Part shown: piece after piece, positions 1 to 8,314 of the stretch
Layout of the letters: every line of letters starts with the position of its first letter
How positions within the stretch are numbered: the stretch's first letter is position 1
NCBI GenBank assembly: GCA_020630595.1
Contig: JAHDBC010000017.1
Location: 1 to 57,024 of the forward strand
From: Planktomarina sp.
GTDB lineage: Bacteria > Pseudomonadota > Alphaproteobacteria > Rhodobacterales > Rhodobacteraceae
Direction: 5' to 3'
DNA length: 57,024 nt
Translations under genes and position numbers: made by a program
Notes under the pieces: generated by a model
Database searches by the model: none
Told to the model about the DNA's origin: nothing
Seen by the model: only the letters and a program-made list of their open reading frames with translations

Positions 1-1264
1 GACCAATGAGTTTTGCGACGCCTACGGCAGCTTGCGAAGTAGTCGCGTTTGATACCTGTAGGCCCAGCACGCGGGACCGAATTGCGGACCAGGTGTGGTT
101 TTGTGCGCCGCCGCCGGCTGTGAATATCGTGTCTGGGTATTGGCCGCCGCGCGCGACGATTTCGCGGTAACAACGGTGTTCGATCCTTGCGATGCTTTCC
201 AACAATCCATGCAGATAATCTGCGTCTTTGGCGGGGCGCGGTCCCATTCTGGGGGCAAGATCGGGGTCGTTGACTGGGAAACGTTCACCCGGTTTTAGCA
301 GGGGATAGTAGTCAAGCGGGCTTGCAACAGCGGCATCGATTTGACCGGACAGGTGGTGCAATTCGTCTGGCGTGAAAAGATGTGCAAGGACCCCGCCGCC
401 CGTGTTTGACGCACCGCCAATCAGCCAGTCGTCGCCCAAACGGTGTGAATACAGCCCAATCGATGGGTCGTCGATACGGCATTTCGCCAACATCTTGATT
501 GCAAGTGTTGTCCCAAGCGAAGTGACGGCTGTGCCCGCGACAAGCGGTGCGGCGGCGACGAACGCGGCAATGCTGTCGGTGGTTCCTGCGTGGACCACTG
601 CGTCTGGTCTGAAGCCAAGCGATGACGCAACTTCGGTTGAAATCCCGCCGATGGCGGACCCTGCAGGGTGGATTTCAGGCAAAAGGGCAGGCGGCATCCC
701 ACAGGCCGTGAACCAGTCCGGCCACGTTTGGGTTTCGGGGTCATAACCCAGCTTTAAGGTGTTGTTTTCATCGCTGTGTCCACCGACCCCCATAAGTTTC
801 GCGGTGATAAAGTCCGACTGGTGCAGCAAATGTACCGCCGACCCTTCGGTATCTTCGCGGATCAGGTGCAGGGCCCGTGCAAGTGCGGAATTGGACCCTT
901 GGGTGATGTGCCCTTCCGGGGCATGACGTGCAATTTTTGCAGCTTCTTCGAAAAAGCCGGTGGAATTGTACATCAACGCCTTCGTGACCGGGGTCACATG
1001 CGCATCAGTCAAAACCATCGTGCCGGATGTTCCGTCAACGCCGATCCGGTCAACACAGGTCAAATCCAGACCCAGATCAGCCAGGGCCAACCGTTGCGCC
1101 GCAAGACATGATTGCACTGATTGCCACCAAAGGTCCGCGTTGATGTTCGTTTCATCCTGCAAGATATGATTGGTGTGGGCCGCGCTGATGACTGCGCCAG
1201 CATCATCCACAATGGCGGTGCGGATTCCGGACGTTCCAATATCAATGCCAAGACAGATGCTCAT
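1..1264 (-). CDS. FGGY-family carbohydrate kinase (C-terminus cut by window edge)
   Basis: The reading frame opens at ATG 1264 and has no stop before base 1, so about 421 N-terminal residues are visible. FGGY kinases are usually near 490 residues, so the last part lies outside the window. The N-terminus has the FGGY phosphate-1 signature (LGIDIGTSGIRTAIVD, residues 4-19), and a C-terminal ATP-domain motif TAGGGAQNHTW is near residue 390. Family members phosphorylate ketoses or polyols with ATP in the cytoplasm. The gene starts 13 bases after the stop of a class II aldolase on the same strand, the classic pairing of sugar kinase and sugar-phosphate aldolase. The specific sugar cannot be read from the sequence; a ribulokinase/xylulokinase-like activity is plausible. 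The family call is secure, the substrate is not. Confidence 0.9.
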   Translation of the reverse strand, partial: MSICLGIDIGTSGIRTAIVDDAGAVISAAHTNHILQDETNINADLWWQSVQSCLAAQRLALADLGLDLTCVDRIGVDGTSGTMVLTDAHVTPVTKALMYNSTGFFEEAAKIARHAPEGHITQGSNSALARALHLIREDTEGSAVHLLHQSDFITAKLMGVGGHSDENNTLKLGYDPETQTWPDWFTACGMPPALLPEIHPAGSAIGGISTEVASSLGFRPDAVVHAGTTDSIAAFVAAAPLVAGTAVTSLGTTLAIKMLAKCRIDDPSIGLYSHRLGDDWLIGGASNTGGGVLAHLFTPDELHHLSGQIDAAVASPLDYYPLLKPGERFPVNDPDLAPRMGPRPAKDADYLHGLLESIARIEHRCYREIVARGGQYPDTIFTAGGGAQNHTWSAIRSRVLGLQVSNATTSQAAVGVAKLIG

Positions 1265-1277
1265 CCAAGACTGTTCC

Positions 1278-2240
1278 TTATGACCGTGCGGCGAGGGCCT
1301 GACGGTATTTTTCAGCGTCCCAGTTTAACAATTCGGCTTCGGCGGCTGCCCCGATGGGTGTCGGTGTCCAATCTTGCGGTAAACGGGCCAAACAGTCAGC
1401 CAGACAGGTGATCATCGCCCGCTGGGACGATGTGGCCCCATTGCGCAGGTAAACGCCTTTGCCTGGGGCAAAGACCACCGGCGGGGTTCCGTCGTGATCC
1501 GTCACCGGCAGTGCTGGCCCCAAAAAAACGACGTGATCGGGATAATATGTCCCCGTTGTGGCAAGGGCTGACAGGCGGCTGTCAAACGCCAGCCAGCTGC
1601 AAGGCAGCCGTTCAAACCCGTGCAATTCCGGCCCGTTGGGGGCAGGGTGGCGCACCGTTGGAAGCGCAAGGGCCCTTTCCACCTGATCCATCAGGCGTGA
1701 CACCTGTGCGACAGTGTCACCGCAACAAATAAGCCCGTGATTTTGTAGAATTATGACCTGCGTTTGTGGTGTGACCCGCGCTAGGATCTGTTGTGTCAGC
1801 GGCAGCCCGGGTTTGGCATAGGGCACTACGACGGTGTTGAGATCCGCTAGTTTTTCCTGTGCGGCACGCGACCCTTCCGGACAGATGGCATGCACGATCG
1901 TGGCGACAGAATGGGTGTGGGCGACAACGGTCCAGTCAAGTGCGGCGTGAAAGGTGGTTTCGATTGACGGTCGCAGCGTGTTTGCGGGGTCCAACACCGT
2001 GTCTTTGCACGTCCCGTCCCCTTCGCCATGGGCCTGTCGCACCGCAGCGGCGCGATCCACGGCAACGAAAATGTCCTGTGTTTCCGCGTTGGCCAGTTCG
2101 GTGCCAGATGCTTTGATCCACATCACATCCCCCACTTTGATCGAGGTATTGCCGCCCGCCCCTTGGACGCGCAACGGATCCTGTCCCAATCGGGCGGACA
2201 TGGCTTTGAATTCGGCAGAAGGCTGTGTCATGGCGGTCAC
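1278..2240 (-). CDS. Class II aldolase/adducin family protein (long form)
   Basis: This 320-residue protein has the class II aldolase core: an N-terminal phosphate-site segment QGAGGNTSIK, a zinc-ligand pair HTHS, and a third His in LQNHGL. The segment PSIETTFH keeps the catalytic-type Glu. The N-terminal layout resembles the aldolase half of the bifunctional rhamnulose-phosphate aldolase/dehydrogenase proteins, but no dehydrogenase domain follows. Known family members cleave ketose phosphates to dihydroxyacetone phosphate and an aldehyde using Zn2+. The GTG start at 2240 overlaps the stop of the upstream HAD gene as GTGA, which suggests translational coupling; an ATG nine bases further in (2231) is an alternative start. 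The FGGY kinase follows at once, so a kinase-aldolase pair acting on one sugar is the simplest reading. Confidence 0.85.
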   Translation of the reverse strand: MTAMTQPSAEFKAMSARLGQDPLRVQGAGGNTSIKVGDVMWIKASGTELANAETQDIFVAVDRAAAVRQAHGEGDGTCKDTVLDPANTLRPSIETTFHAALDWTVVAHTHSVATIVHAICPEGSRAAQEKLADLNTVVVPYAKPGLPLTQQILARVTPQTQVIILQNHGLICCGDTVAQVSRLMDQVERALALPTVRHPAPNGPELHGFERLPCSWLAFDSRLSALATTGTYYPDHVVFLGPALPVTDHDGTPPVVFAPGKGVYLRNGATSSQRAMITCLADCLARLPQDWTPTPIGAAAEAELLNWDAEKYRQALAARS

Positions 2241-3052
2241 TTCAATTCAGAGATTACAAATGTCGGCTTTGTCCCGTTTGCGAACAGCGTGTCAGTGGCA
2301 TCGGCATGAAGGCCACCCCGAACAAACAGGCTGTCCCAACCCACCGCGTCTGCCCCCGCAATGTCGTGTTCGAGGCTGTCGCCAACCATCAAAACCTTTG
2401 CAGGGTTACTTGATCCGGTGACCCGCGCCACCGCGTTGAAAATCGCCGGATGGGGCTTGCCGTAGAATGTGACATTGCCACCTTTGGCCGCATATGTGTG
2501 GGCCAAAGCGCCGGGCGATTGAACCGTCTGTCCATTGGCACGTGGTGATGCCCGGTCCGGGTTGGAACAGATCAAATGTTTGCCGGCAGCCAACGCGGCA
2601 TCCAGCACGTTTTGTTCTGCTACATGTTCCTGTGCATCAGGCAGCCCCATCAACAAAACAGCATCACAGGTCTGGACGTCATCCGTGAATTCGATGTTCA
2701 ACCCATCTGCCCAAACCTGTGCATCGGCATGTTTGGCCGTGATTGGGTAGAATGCGCGCGCGTCGCCAAGGCGGTTCGCGGCAATATCCTGATACAGGGC
2801 TTCACCCGATGTCATTACGGTGCCGAATGCATCTGCCCGAAAGCCCATACCGGTGATCCGATCACGGTTCGGTGCCGCCCGCTTGCCCGAGTTTGACAAA
2901 ACCGCCATCCGCACACCCTGATCCCGCAAGGCGGTGATGGTGGCAATGGCTTGCGGGTAGGCGGACGTCCCGTTGTGGAGGACGCCCCATTGGTCAAAAA
3001 CAATCGTGTCGTAGCGGTCTGCAACCGACAGGATGCTGTCGATACGCTGCAT
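2237..3052 (-). CDS. HAD-superfamily subfamily IIA hydrolase
   Basis: The 271-residue protein starts FDQWGVLHNG (nucleophile Asp near residue 19). That is typical of the IIA subgroup in which the usual second Asp of DxD is replaced while GVL is kept. Motif II is VLSNSGKR, the conserved Lys is in YGKPHP, and motif III is MVGDSLEHDIAGA, which holds the Mg-binding Asp. Such enzymes dephosphorylate small sugar phosphates or nucleotides in the cytoplasm. The ATG at 3052 overlaps the lactonase stop (TAATG), and the 3' end overlaps the aldolase start, so it is the middle of a coupled operon. A role in removing phosphate from a sugar-phosphate intermediate is inference; the family itself is clear. 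Confidence 0.88.
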   Translation of the reverse strand: MQRIDSILSVADRYDTIVFDQWGVLHNGTSAYPQAIATITALRDQGVRMAVLSNSGKRAAPNRDRITGMGFRADAFGTVMTSGEALYQDIAANRLGDARAFYPITAKHADAQVWADGLNIEFTDDVQTCDAVLLMGLPDAQEHVAEQNVLDAALAAGKHLICSNPDRASPRANGQTVQSPGALAHTYAAKGGNVTFYGKPHPAIFNAVARVTGSSNPAKVLMVGDSLEHDIAGADAVGWDSLFVRGGLHADATDTLFANGTKPTFVISELK

Positions 3053-3984
3053 TATTTTGGGTCAGCCACCGGCGCAACAAGCCCCGCAATATATGCATCC
3101 GCTTCATCTTGCGTCATGGCAGGCGCGGCCTTTTCCACCAGACCGGGTGCCATATCACCGAAGTAGAATTTGTAACCCGGAATGTGTTGGCGGCGTTTCC
3201 GGATCGGCATGCCTTCGTATGGGAAAACGTCTGACCGTTCATTGGCGATCTTGTCATGGCAGGCCAGAATATAGTCGGCACGTTTGTCCAGTTCTTCGAC
3301 CGATTTCCAGCCGCTGACAGAATCGACAAAACGGGCAGGGACCCAATACCGCCAACCTTCGTCGGGGTTTGGTTCCATGTTGCGTTCCTGGAAAATTGCA
3401 TCCCCCGCAACGACAATGTCACCGGCAGACGTGGCAACCGTCACCGCCATATGGCCCACGGAATGGCCCGGCGTGTGGAACATGGTGATGCCGGGCAAGA
3501 CTTCGGTTTCGCCATCCACGGCTTCAAATGCGCATCCGGCGTAGGCCGGTTCAATGTCCAGCACCCCGGATTCATAGGTGCGGTAGTACAATGGCAGGGG
3601 ATTGTAGGCCATTTCGATTTCGGCTTTGGGGGCGATGTAGCGTGCGTTTTTGAATTCTTTCATGTTTTGCACGTGGTCCCAGTGCAGGTGGGTGAACACA
3701 ATCGCGTCAATTTCATCGGGGTGGACGCCCAGTTTCTGTTCCAGGTGTTCGTGGACCTGAAGACAGCCACGCTTGTCGCATTTATGGTGGTATTTCGTCG
3801 CCCGTTCTTCGTCGCACAGGCCCGTGTCGATCAGGATCTTGTGGGTGCCGGTATCTACGTAATGACAATACACCGGGTTCCAGATTTTCTGACCCGCAGG
3901 CCCTTTCCAGAAGATGTAAGTGCCAAGGTCGGCTTCCAGCCAGCCAGTGTTGATCGGGTAAATCTTGGTTTCAGCAACGCCCAC
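3052..3984 (-). CDS. Metallo-beta-lactamase-fold lactonase (AHL-lactonase-like)
   Basis: The protein carries the two-metal signature HLHWDH (His99, His101, Asp103, His104), His174 in HTPGHSVGHMAV, Asp195 in AGDAI and His243 in ACHDK, the full ligand set of AhlD/AttM-type lactonases. A TTG-initiated frame could begin at 4023, but GTG 3984 is preferred. AGGAG (3991-3995) lies six bases upstream of it, whereas the TTG falls inside the palindromic operator and has no ribosome site. The GTG start gives 310 residues. Enzymes of this group hydrolyse acyl-homoserine or related lactones. As first gene of a sugar kinase/aldolase operon it could instead open a sugar lactone; both remain possible. Confidence 0.85.
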   Translation of the reverse strand: MGVAETKIYPINTGWLEADLGTYIFWKGPAGQKIWNPVYCHYVDTGTHKILIDTGLCDEERATKYHHKCDKRGCLQVHEHLEQKLGVHPDEIDAIVFTHLHWDHVQNMKEFKNARYIAPKAEIEMAYNPLPLYYRTYESGVLDIEPAYAGCAFEAVDGETEVLPGITMFHTPGHSVGHMAVTVATSAGDIVVAGDAIFQERNMEPNPDEGWRYWVPARFVDSVSGWKSVEELDKRADYILACHDKIANERSDVFPYEGMPIRKRRQHIPGYKFYFGDMAPGLVEKAAPAMTQDEADAYIAGLVAPVADPK

Positions 3985-4010
3985 GGGAAACTCCTGTCTT
4001 TGAATTTCCT

Positions 4011-4026
4011 TTTTTGTATACAAAAA
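4011..4026. promoter_or_regulatory. GntR/FCD-type operator upstream of the lactonase operon
   Basis: TTTTTGTATACAAAAA is a perfect 16-base palindrome. Its core TTGTATACAA fits the FadR-subfamily consensus TNGTNNNACNA. It lies 27 bases upstream of the lactonase GTG and behind the gntR gene, where it would overlap the promoter of the minus-strand operon. The same core recurs at 4820-4831 in front of the plus-strand importer operon. Confidence 0.75.
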
Positions 4027-4077
4027 TATCCGGGTGTCTACAGGCTGTTCGAAAATAACACGGCTGGATGTGTGAAA

Positions 4078-4725
4078 TCAGTTATTCGCTGCCAGCACCT
4101 GCATAAAGCTTTCGGTCATATGCTTGCGCATGCTGTCCCCGGCATTTTGTGAGTCGCCGTTGAAAATCTTTGCCAGCAGGTCTTCGTGGTTTCTGACAGA
4201 ATTTTGCAGATCTTCCTGCGTTTCCAGTTTCTTGGCGCGAAACGGGCCGGTCTTGCGCCGAAAGTCAGTAGCGAGTTCGCAGATATATTCGTTCTTTGTG
4301 GCGCGGTAGATTGCCAAGTGCAGGGCTTCATTTGCGCGGATATAAGCGATGCGGTCGTTTGCATCGGCGGCGGTTTCACAATCCCGCTGGGCGGCTTCTA
4401 TGTCTGCGCGGGCCAGCAAATTAAGGCGTTGGTTGGCCAAACGGGCGCAAATCGTTTCAATCTCTTGCATCGCTTCGAACATCTGGCCCAGTTCTTCTTT
4501 GGAATACTGTGCCACATGGGCGCCGCGCTTTTCGCCGGGAACCAGCACCCCTTGCGCGGTCAATCGGTTAAGCGCTTCGCGGACGGGCGTTCTTGAAACC
4601 CCAAACCGGTCCGCTAGCTTTGTTTCATCCAGGCGTTCGCCCGGCTGCAAAAGGCCCGCCGCAATATCGTCTAACAGAGCAGTTTCGATTTTTTGTCCGG
4701 TCGATTCACGTTGCTTGCGGTCCAT
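4078..4725 (-). CDS. GntR-family transcriptional regulator, FCD (FadR) subfamily
   Basis: The start is set at ATG 4725 (MDRKQRES), which has GAGG a few bases upstream; an in-frame ATG at 4779 has no visible ribosome site. The 215-residue product has an N-terminal winged helix (helix-turn-helix in DETKLADRFGVSRTPVREALNRL, residues about 30-52) and an FCD ligand domain with the usual acidic and His metal or ligand residues, such as NEALHLAIY and RNHEDLL. FCD regulators typically repress sugar-acid or organic-acid operons and are released by the substrate. The gene lies between two copies of the same TTGTATACAA palindrome, one before each flanking operon. Control of both operons, and possibly of itself, is therefore likely. 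The effector is unknown. Confidence 0.93.
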   Translation of the reverse strand: MDRKQRESTGQKIETALLDDIAAGLLQPGERLDETKLADRFGVSRTPVREALNRLTAQGVLVPGEKRGAHVAQYSKEELGQMFEAMQEIETICARLANQRLNLLARADIEAAQRDCETAADANDRIAYIRANEALHLAIYRATKNEYICELATDFRRKTGPFRAKKLETQEDLQNSVRNHEDLLAKIFNGDSQNAGDSMRKHMTESFMQVLAANN

Positions 4726-4819
4726 ATGTGATCCTCGCTGACCTGTCGCTGATCTGTGCTTACCACCAAATTTCCCCAAAAACCAACAGATTTACATCTT
4801 TTGGATATTTTTGATTGAT

Positions 4820-4831
4820 TTTGTATACAAA
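4820..4831. promoter_or_regulatory. GntR/FCD-type operator upstream of the ABC importer operon
   Basis: TTTGTATACAAA is a perfect palindrome 38 bases before the ATPase start codon and 94 bases before the gntR start. Its core is identical to the site at 4011-4026. It lies in the divergent control region, so binding could affect both the importer operon and gntR itself. Confidence 0.75.
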
Positions 4832-4869
4832 CTAGGTTTGGTTGCAGGCGAAGCGAAGGAAAACCAGCC

Positions 4870-5943
4870 ATGCCTGAAATACGACTGCAAAATTTGCGCA
4901 AGGATTACGGCGCATTGACGGTCATTGAAGATTTGAACCTGTCCATGGCGGATGGGGAATTCACGGTTTTGGTTGGCCCTTCTGGATGTGGCAAGTCCAC
5001 GACCCTGCGCATGATTGCGGGCCTTGAAAGCGTCACGGACGGGCAGATCATGATCGGCGACCGCGATGTGTCGCGGTTGGAACCAAAGGAACGCGATCTG
5101 GCAATGGTTTTTCAGGACTATGCGCTGTATCCGCACATGAACGTCGCACGCAACATGTCGTTCGCCCTGCGTCTGGCAAAGATGGGCAAATCCGAAATCA
5201 ATAAGCGCGTGGCTGAGGTTGCAGAGACCCTGGACCTGACGGCCTATCTGGATCGAAAGCCTGCCGAATTGTCCGGCGGTCAGCGTCAACGCGTCGCCAT
5301 GGGGCGGGCTTTGGTGCGGGATGCAGGGACATTCCTGTTTGATGAACCCCTGTCCAATTTGGATGCCAAGCTGCGCGGACAAATGCGGGCAGAACTGGCG
5401 CTGATGTCCCAGCGGATCAAAAAGAACATGATCTACGTCACGCACGATCAGGTCGAAGCGATGACCTTGGGTGACAAGATCGTCGTGATGAAATTCGGCC
5501 AGATCATGCAGTCGGGCACACCTGAAGACCTGTATCGCAACCCGGCCAACAAGTTTGTTGCAGGTTTTATCGGGTCGCCGACCATGAATTTTCTGAATGC
5601 CGAACTGGTCGAAGAATCCGGCGTGCTGCATGCACAGGGCGCCGGCTTTTCGATCCCTTTGCCTGCGCAACGTGCTGCATCACTGCAATCGCACAAGCGG
5701 CGCAATGTCCATCTGGGCATTCGCCCGTCAAGCTTCACGCAAAGTGACGCTGGCATTCCAATGAAAATCATCCTGTCCGAATACATCGGCGCACAGTCAG
5801 TGCTGGTGTCAGAACTGGGCGGCGAACGCATTTCGATTGAGGTGAACACAGTCGCCCCGATCAAAGCCGGGGAAACCCGCAACTTTACGGTTCAGGCTGA
5901 TGAAATCCATCTGTTCGACCCGCAAACAGAGGCGGCTTTGTAA
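4870..5943 (+). CDS. ABC transporter ATP-binding protein, MalK/UgpC type
   Basis: This 357-residue nucleotide-binding subunit has Walker A GPSGCGKST (residues 36-44), the Q-loop in MVFQDYALYPHM, the ABC signature LSGGQRQR (about residue 134), Walker B FLFDEPLSNLD and the switch His in THDQVEAM. About 120 further residues form the C-terminal TOBE-type regulatory domain found in MalK/UgpC proteins. It powers uptake of a sugar or polyol through the two permeases encoded downstream. The ATG is preceded by GAAGGA. It is the first gene of the plus-strand operon behind the operator at 4820-4831. Having the ATPase first, ahead of the binding protein, is less common than the reverse order. Substrate is unknown. 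Confidence 0.95.
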   Translation: MPEIRLQNLRKDYGALTVIEDLNLSMADGEFTVLVGPSGCGKSTTLRMIAGLESVTDGQIMIGDRDVSRLEPKERDLAMVFQDYALYPHMNVARNMSFALRLAKMGKSEINKRVAEVAETLDLTAYLDRKPAELSGGQRQRVAMGRALVRDAGTFLFDEPLSNLDAKLRGQMRAELALMSQRIKKNMIYVTHDQVEAMTLGDKIVVMKFGQIMQSGTPEDLYRNPANKFVAGFIGSPTMNFLNAELVEESGVLHAQGAGFSIPLPAQRAASLQSHKRRNVHLGIRPSSFTQSDAGIPMKIILSEYIGAQSVLVSELGGERISIEVNTVAPIKAGETRNFTVQADEIHLFDPQTEAAL

Positions 5944-5986
5944 GCGGCCTTCGCGACTTCATGTCAAAAACATCTGGGAGGATGCA

Positions 5987-7333
5987 ATGAAACTTAACCT
6001 TATCAAAACATGGTCTGCTGCGGTTGCAGTGTCCATGACATTCACGGGGGCGGCGTTTGCAGCTGGCCATTCGGAAGGGCCTTATGCGCCATACGCAGGC
6101 ACCACCCTTGTCGTGAACTTTCCTGCACACCCGCACTATAACGCGGTGATGGATATCCTGCCGCAGTTCACCGAAGAAACCGGGATCGAGGTTGAGGTTG
6201 ATCAGCTTCAATACCTGAAGATGCGTGAACGCCAAACGTTGGAACTGACCAAAGATGAAGGCGATTATGACCTGATATCTTACGTTGTGTTTTCCAAGGC
6301 TGATTATGTTTTCGCAGATCAGTTGGAAAATCTGGCCAAGTATTTCATGAACCCGAAGCTGGCCGATCCAAACTATGATGCCGACGATCTGATTGATGGA
6401 TACGTTCAAAACATCGGTGTTGCCGGTGGCACAAAAGGCTATCTTCCGGGTCCAACCGGCTCCTTGTTTGGGATTCCGTTCGGGTCCGAAACGTCTGTTC
6501 TGGCCTATCGCAAGGATATTTTCGAAAAGCATGGCATCGCTGTGCCAGAAACCTATGACGAACTGCTGGAAGTCGCCTGTCTGATCCCAGAAGTTGAACC
6601 CGGCATGGGGGGTATGGCGTCCCGCGCGGCGTCGGGCCACCAGGCATCGCATGCGTTCCTGTTGCATCTGGCCCCCTTGGGTGGACGTGTGTTTGACAAT
6701 GAATGGAACCCCACCATCAACAGCCCCGAAGGTGTCGCAGCGGCAAATGCGCTGAAAACCATCGTGGATTGTGGTCCCGAAGGGTCGCAAACCTTTGGTC
6801 CGGCCGAAGCCGCCGCATCCTTCAAACAGGGCACATCTGCCATGTTCATGGATTCGATTGCCTTTGCTGCCGGGTTTGAAGATCCTTCGCAGTCCACAGT
6901 TGCGGGCAATGTTGGCTACGCCCTGCACCCCGAAGGTGTGCGTCGCGGATCGCAAACAGGCGGTTTCGGGATCGGTATCCCGTCCAACGCGCAGAACAAG
7001 GAAGCCGCTTTCTTGTTGATGCAATGGCTGACATCCAAAGAAGGCGATCTGGCTGTCGCCATGGCAGGCGGCAACCCGTCGCGCTTCAGCACATACGAAA
7101 ATGCAGAATTGAACGCGAAATATCCGTATTCTGCGACCTTTGGCGAAGCGTTGAAATATGCAGACCCTGACTGGCGTCCGATCATCCCGACATGGGGCAA
7201 GATCAATGCTGACATCGGCACAACCATGAGCCAGGTTTTGACCGAAGGTCTTGATCCGCAAGAAGCCCTGGATGGGGTGGCCGAACGCGCCCGCGCCATC
7301 ATGGAAGAAGCCGGCTACTATACCTGGCAGTAG
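5987..7333 (+). CDS. ABC transporter substrate-binding protein, sugar type (family 1)
   Basis: ATG 5987 follows GGGAGG (5976-5981) and begins a clear Sec signal peptide ending near AAFA (residue 25). The mature protein of about 420 residues therefore acts in the periplasm. Its body has the layout of family 1 extracellular binding proteins, including EETGIEVEVDQLQY, the GIPFGSETSVLAYRKDIFEKHG segment (divided here by description at residues about 165-185) and a C-terminal WGKINADIGTTMSQVLTEG region. It delivers the ligand to the permeases at 7400-9186. The in-frame upstream codons from 5900 overlap the ATPase gene and lack a signal peptide, so they are not used. A GC-rich hairpin follows the stop. 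Confidence 0.93.
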   Translation: MKLNLIKTWSAAVAVSMTFTGAAFAAGHSEGPYAPYAGTTLVVNFPAHPHYNAVMDILPQFTEETGIEVEVDQLQYLKMRERQTLELTKDEGDYDLISYVVFSKADYVFADQLENLAKYFMNPKLADPNYDADDLIDGYVQNIGVAGGTKGYLPGPTGSLFGIPFGSETSVLAYRKDIFEKHGIAVPETYDELLEVACLIPEVEPGMGGMASRAASGHQASHAFLLHLAPLGGRVFDNEWNPTINSPEGVAAANALKTIVDCGPEGSQTFGPAEAAASFKQGTSAMFMDSIAFAAGFEDPSQSTVAGNVGYALHPEGVRRGSQTGGFGIGIPSNAQNKEAAFLLMQWLTSKEGDLAVAMAGGNPSRFSTYENAELNAKYPYSATFGEALKYADPDWRPIIPTWGKINADIGTTMSQVLTEGLDPQEALDGVAERARAIMEEAGYYTWQ

Positions 7334-7344
7334 CTTTCTTTCGC

Positions 7345-7370
7345 GTGCCGGTGCAATGCTGCGCCGGCAC
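7345..7370 (+). repeat. Intercistronic hairpin after the binding-protein gene
   Basis: GTGCCGGTGC pairs with GCGCCGGCAC across a six-base loop (ten pairs, one G-T wobble). It starts 11 bases after the binding-protein stop, and no T tract follows. It is better read as an mRNA-stabilising or partial-termination element than as a full terminator, because the permease genes continue in the same direction. Similar elements follow the binding-protein genes at 34642 and 50106. Confidence 0.6.
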
Positions 7371-7399
7371 ATCCCCCCGATCCCGTTAGGCCGATTGAT

Positions 7400-8314
7400 A
7401 TGTCCATTGCCCGCACCAACAAGCTTACGCCGTATCTGTTTCTGGCCCCGGCCGGACTGGTTCTTTTGGTCGCCCTGTTTTACCCGATCTGTTACATGAT
7501 CTACGCCAGCTTTCTGGACTGGAATCCCAGCCAGCGTATCGGCGAAGCGGATTGGGTTGGGATCCGCAATTATACGAAATTGTTCAGCGACGCCGCATTC
7601 CGCGAAAGCATGTGGGTCACGTTAAAATTCGCGGGCATCGTTGTAACCGTCGAAATGTTTATTGGTGTGGGGCTTGCGATGCTGTTGGACCGCAACATCC
7701 GTGGCATGTCCGTCCTGCGCACACTCTTTATTCTGCCGATGATGATCGCGCCCATCGTTGTGGGTTTGATGTGGCGATACATGTACCATCCGACCGTTGG
7801 GATTTTTAACAAGACCCTAATCGGTTGGGGGTTTGATCCGATCCCGTTTTTGGCTGACGGCAACTGGGCCTTTGCCTCTATCATCATTGCCGATGTCTGG
7901 CAGTGGACACCGTTCATTTTCATTCTGTCGTTGGCGGCGCTGCAATCGCTTCCTGCGTCGGCGCTTGAGGCGTCGAAGATTGATGGGGCAACCGGCTGGC
8001 AACAGATCATCTATATCAAGCTGCCGCTGATGCTGCCTGTGCTGATCGTGACATTGCTGTTGCGCCTTATCGATAGCTTCAAAGTGCTGGAAGTCGTGTT
8101 GGTCATGACCAATGGTGGGCCGGGCTTGTCGACTGAAATCCTGTCACTTCGGATCAACCGAACGGCATCGGAATTCCGGGAACTGGGCGAAGCTGCGGCC
8201 ATGTCGAACCTGTTGCTGATCGTTCTGCTGATCCTGACGTTCACCATGTTCATCTACAACAAGGCCCAAGACGCCCGCGCCGCACGCTTGCGCAAGGTGG
8301 AGGAAGAGGCATGA
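7400..8314 (+). CDS. ABC transporter permease, MalF/UgpA type
   Basis: This 304-residue inner-membrane protein has six predicted hydrophobic segments. It has the conserved EAA loop (ALEASKIDGATGWQQIIYIKLPLMLP), which docks to the ATPase. The N-terminus (NKLTPYLFLAPAGLVLLVALFYPICYMIYASFLDW) is typical of sugar permease 1 proteins. It forms the channel together with the next gene, whose ATG overlaps its stop by four bases (ATGA). It belongs to the importer operon under GntR control. Confidence 0.94.
   Translation: MSIARTNKLTPYLFLAPAGLVLLVALFYPICYMIYASFLDWNPSQRIGEADWVGIRNYTKLFSDAAFRESMWVTLKFAGIVVTVEMFIGVGLAMLLDRNIRGMSVLRTLFILPMMIAPIVVGLMWRYMYHPTVGIFNKTLIGWGFDPIPFLADGNWAFASIIIADVWQWTPFIFILSLAALQSLPASALEASKIDGATGWQQIIYIKLPLMLPVLIVTLLLRLIDSFKVLEVVLVMTNGGPGLSTEILSLRINRTASEFRELGEAAAMSNLLLIVLLILTFTMFIYNKAQDARAARLRKVEEEA

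Noticed and set aside
3052-3984. Quorum-quenching role for the lactonase.
   Set aside because: Motifs allow it, but the operon is sugar-related and no LuxI/LuxR genes are present; kept only as an alternative.
5885-7372. Long minus-strand open frame (495 codons) opposite the sugar-binding-protein gene.
   Set aside because: It mirrors the plus-strand gene, has an unnatural composition rich in Cys, His and Arg, and resembles no protein.
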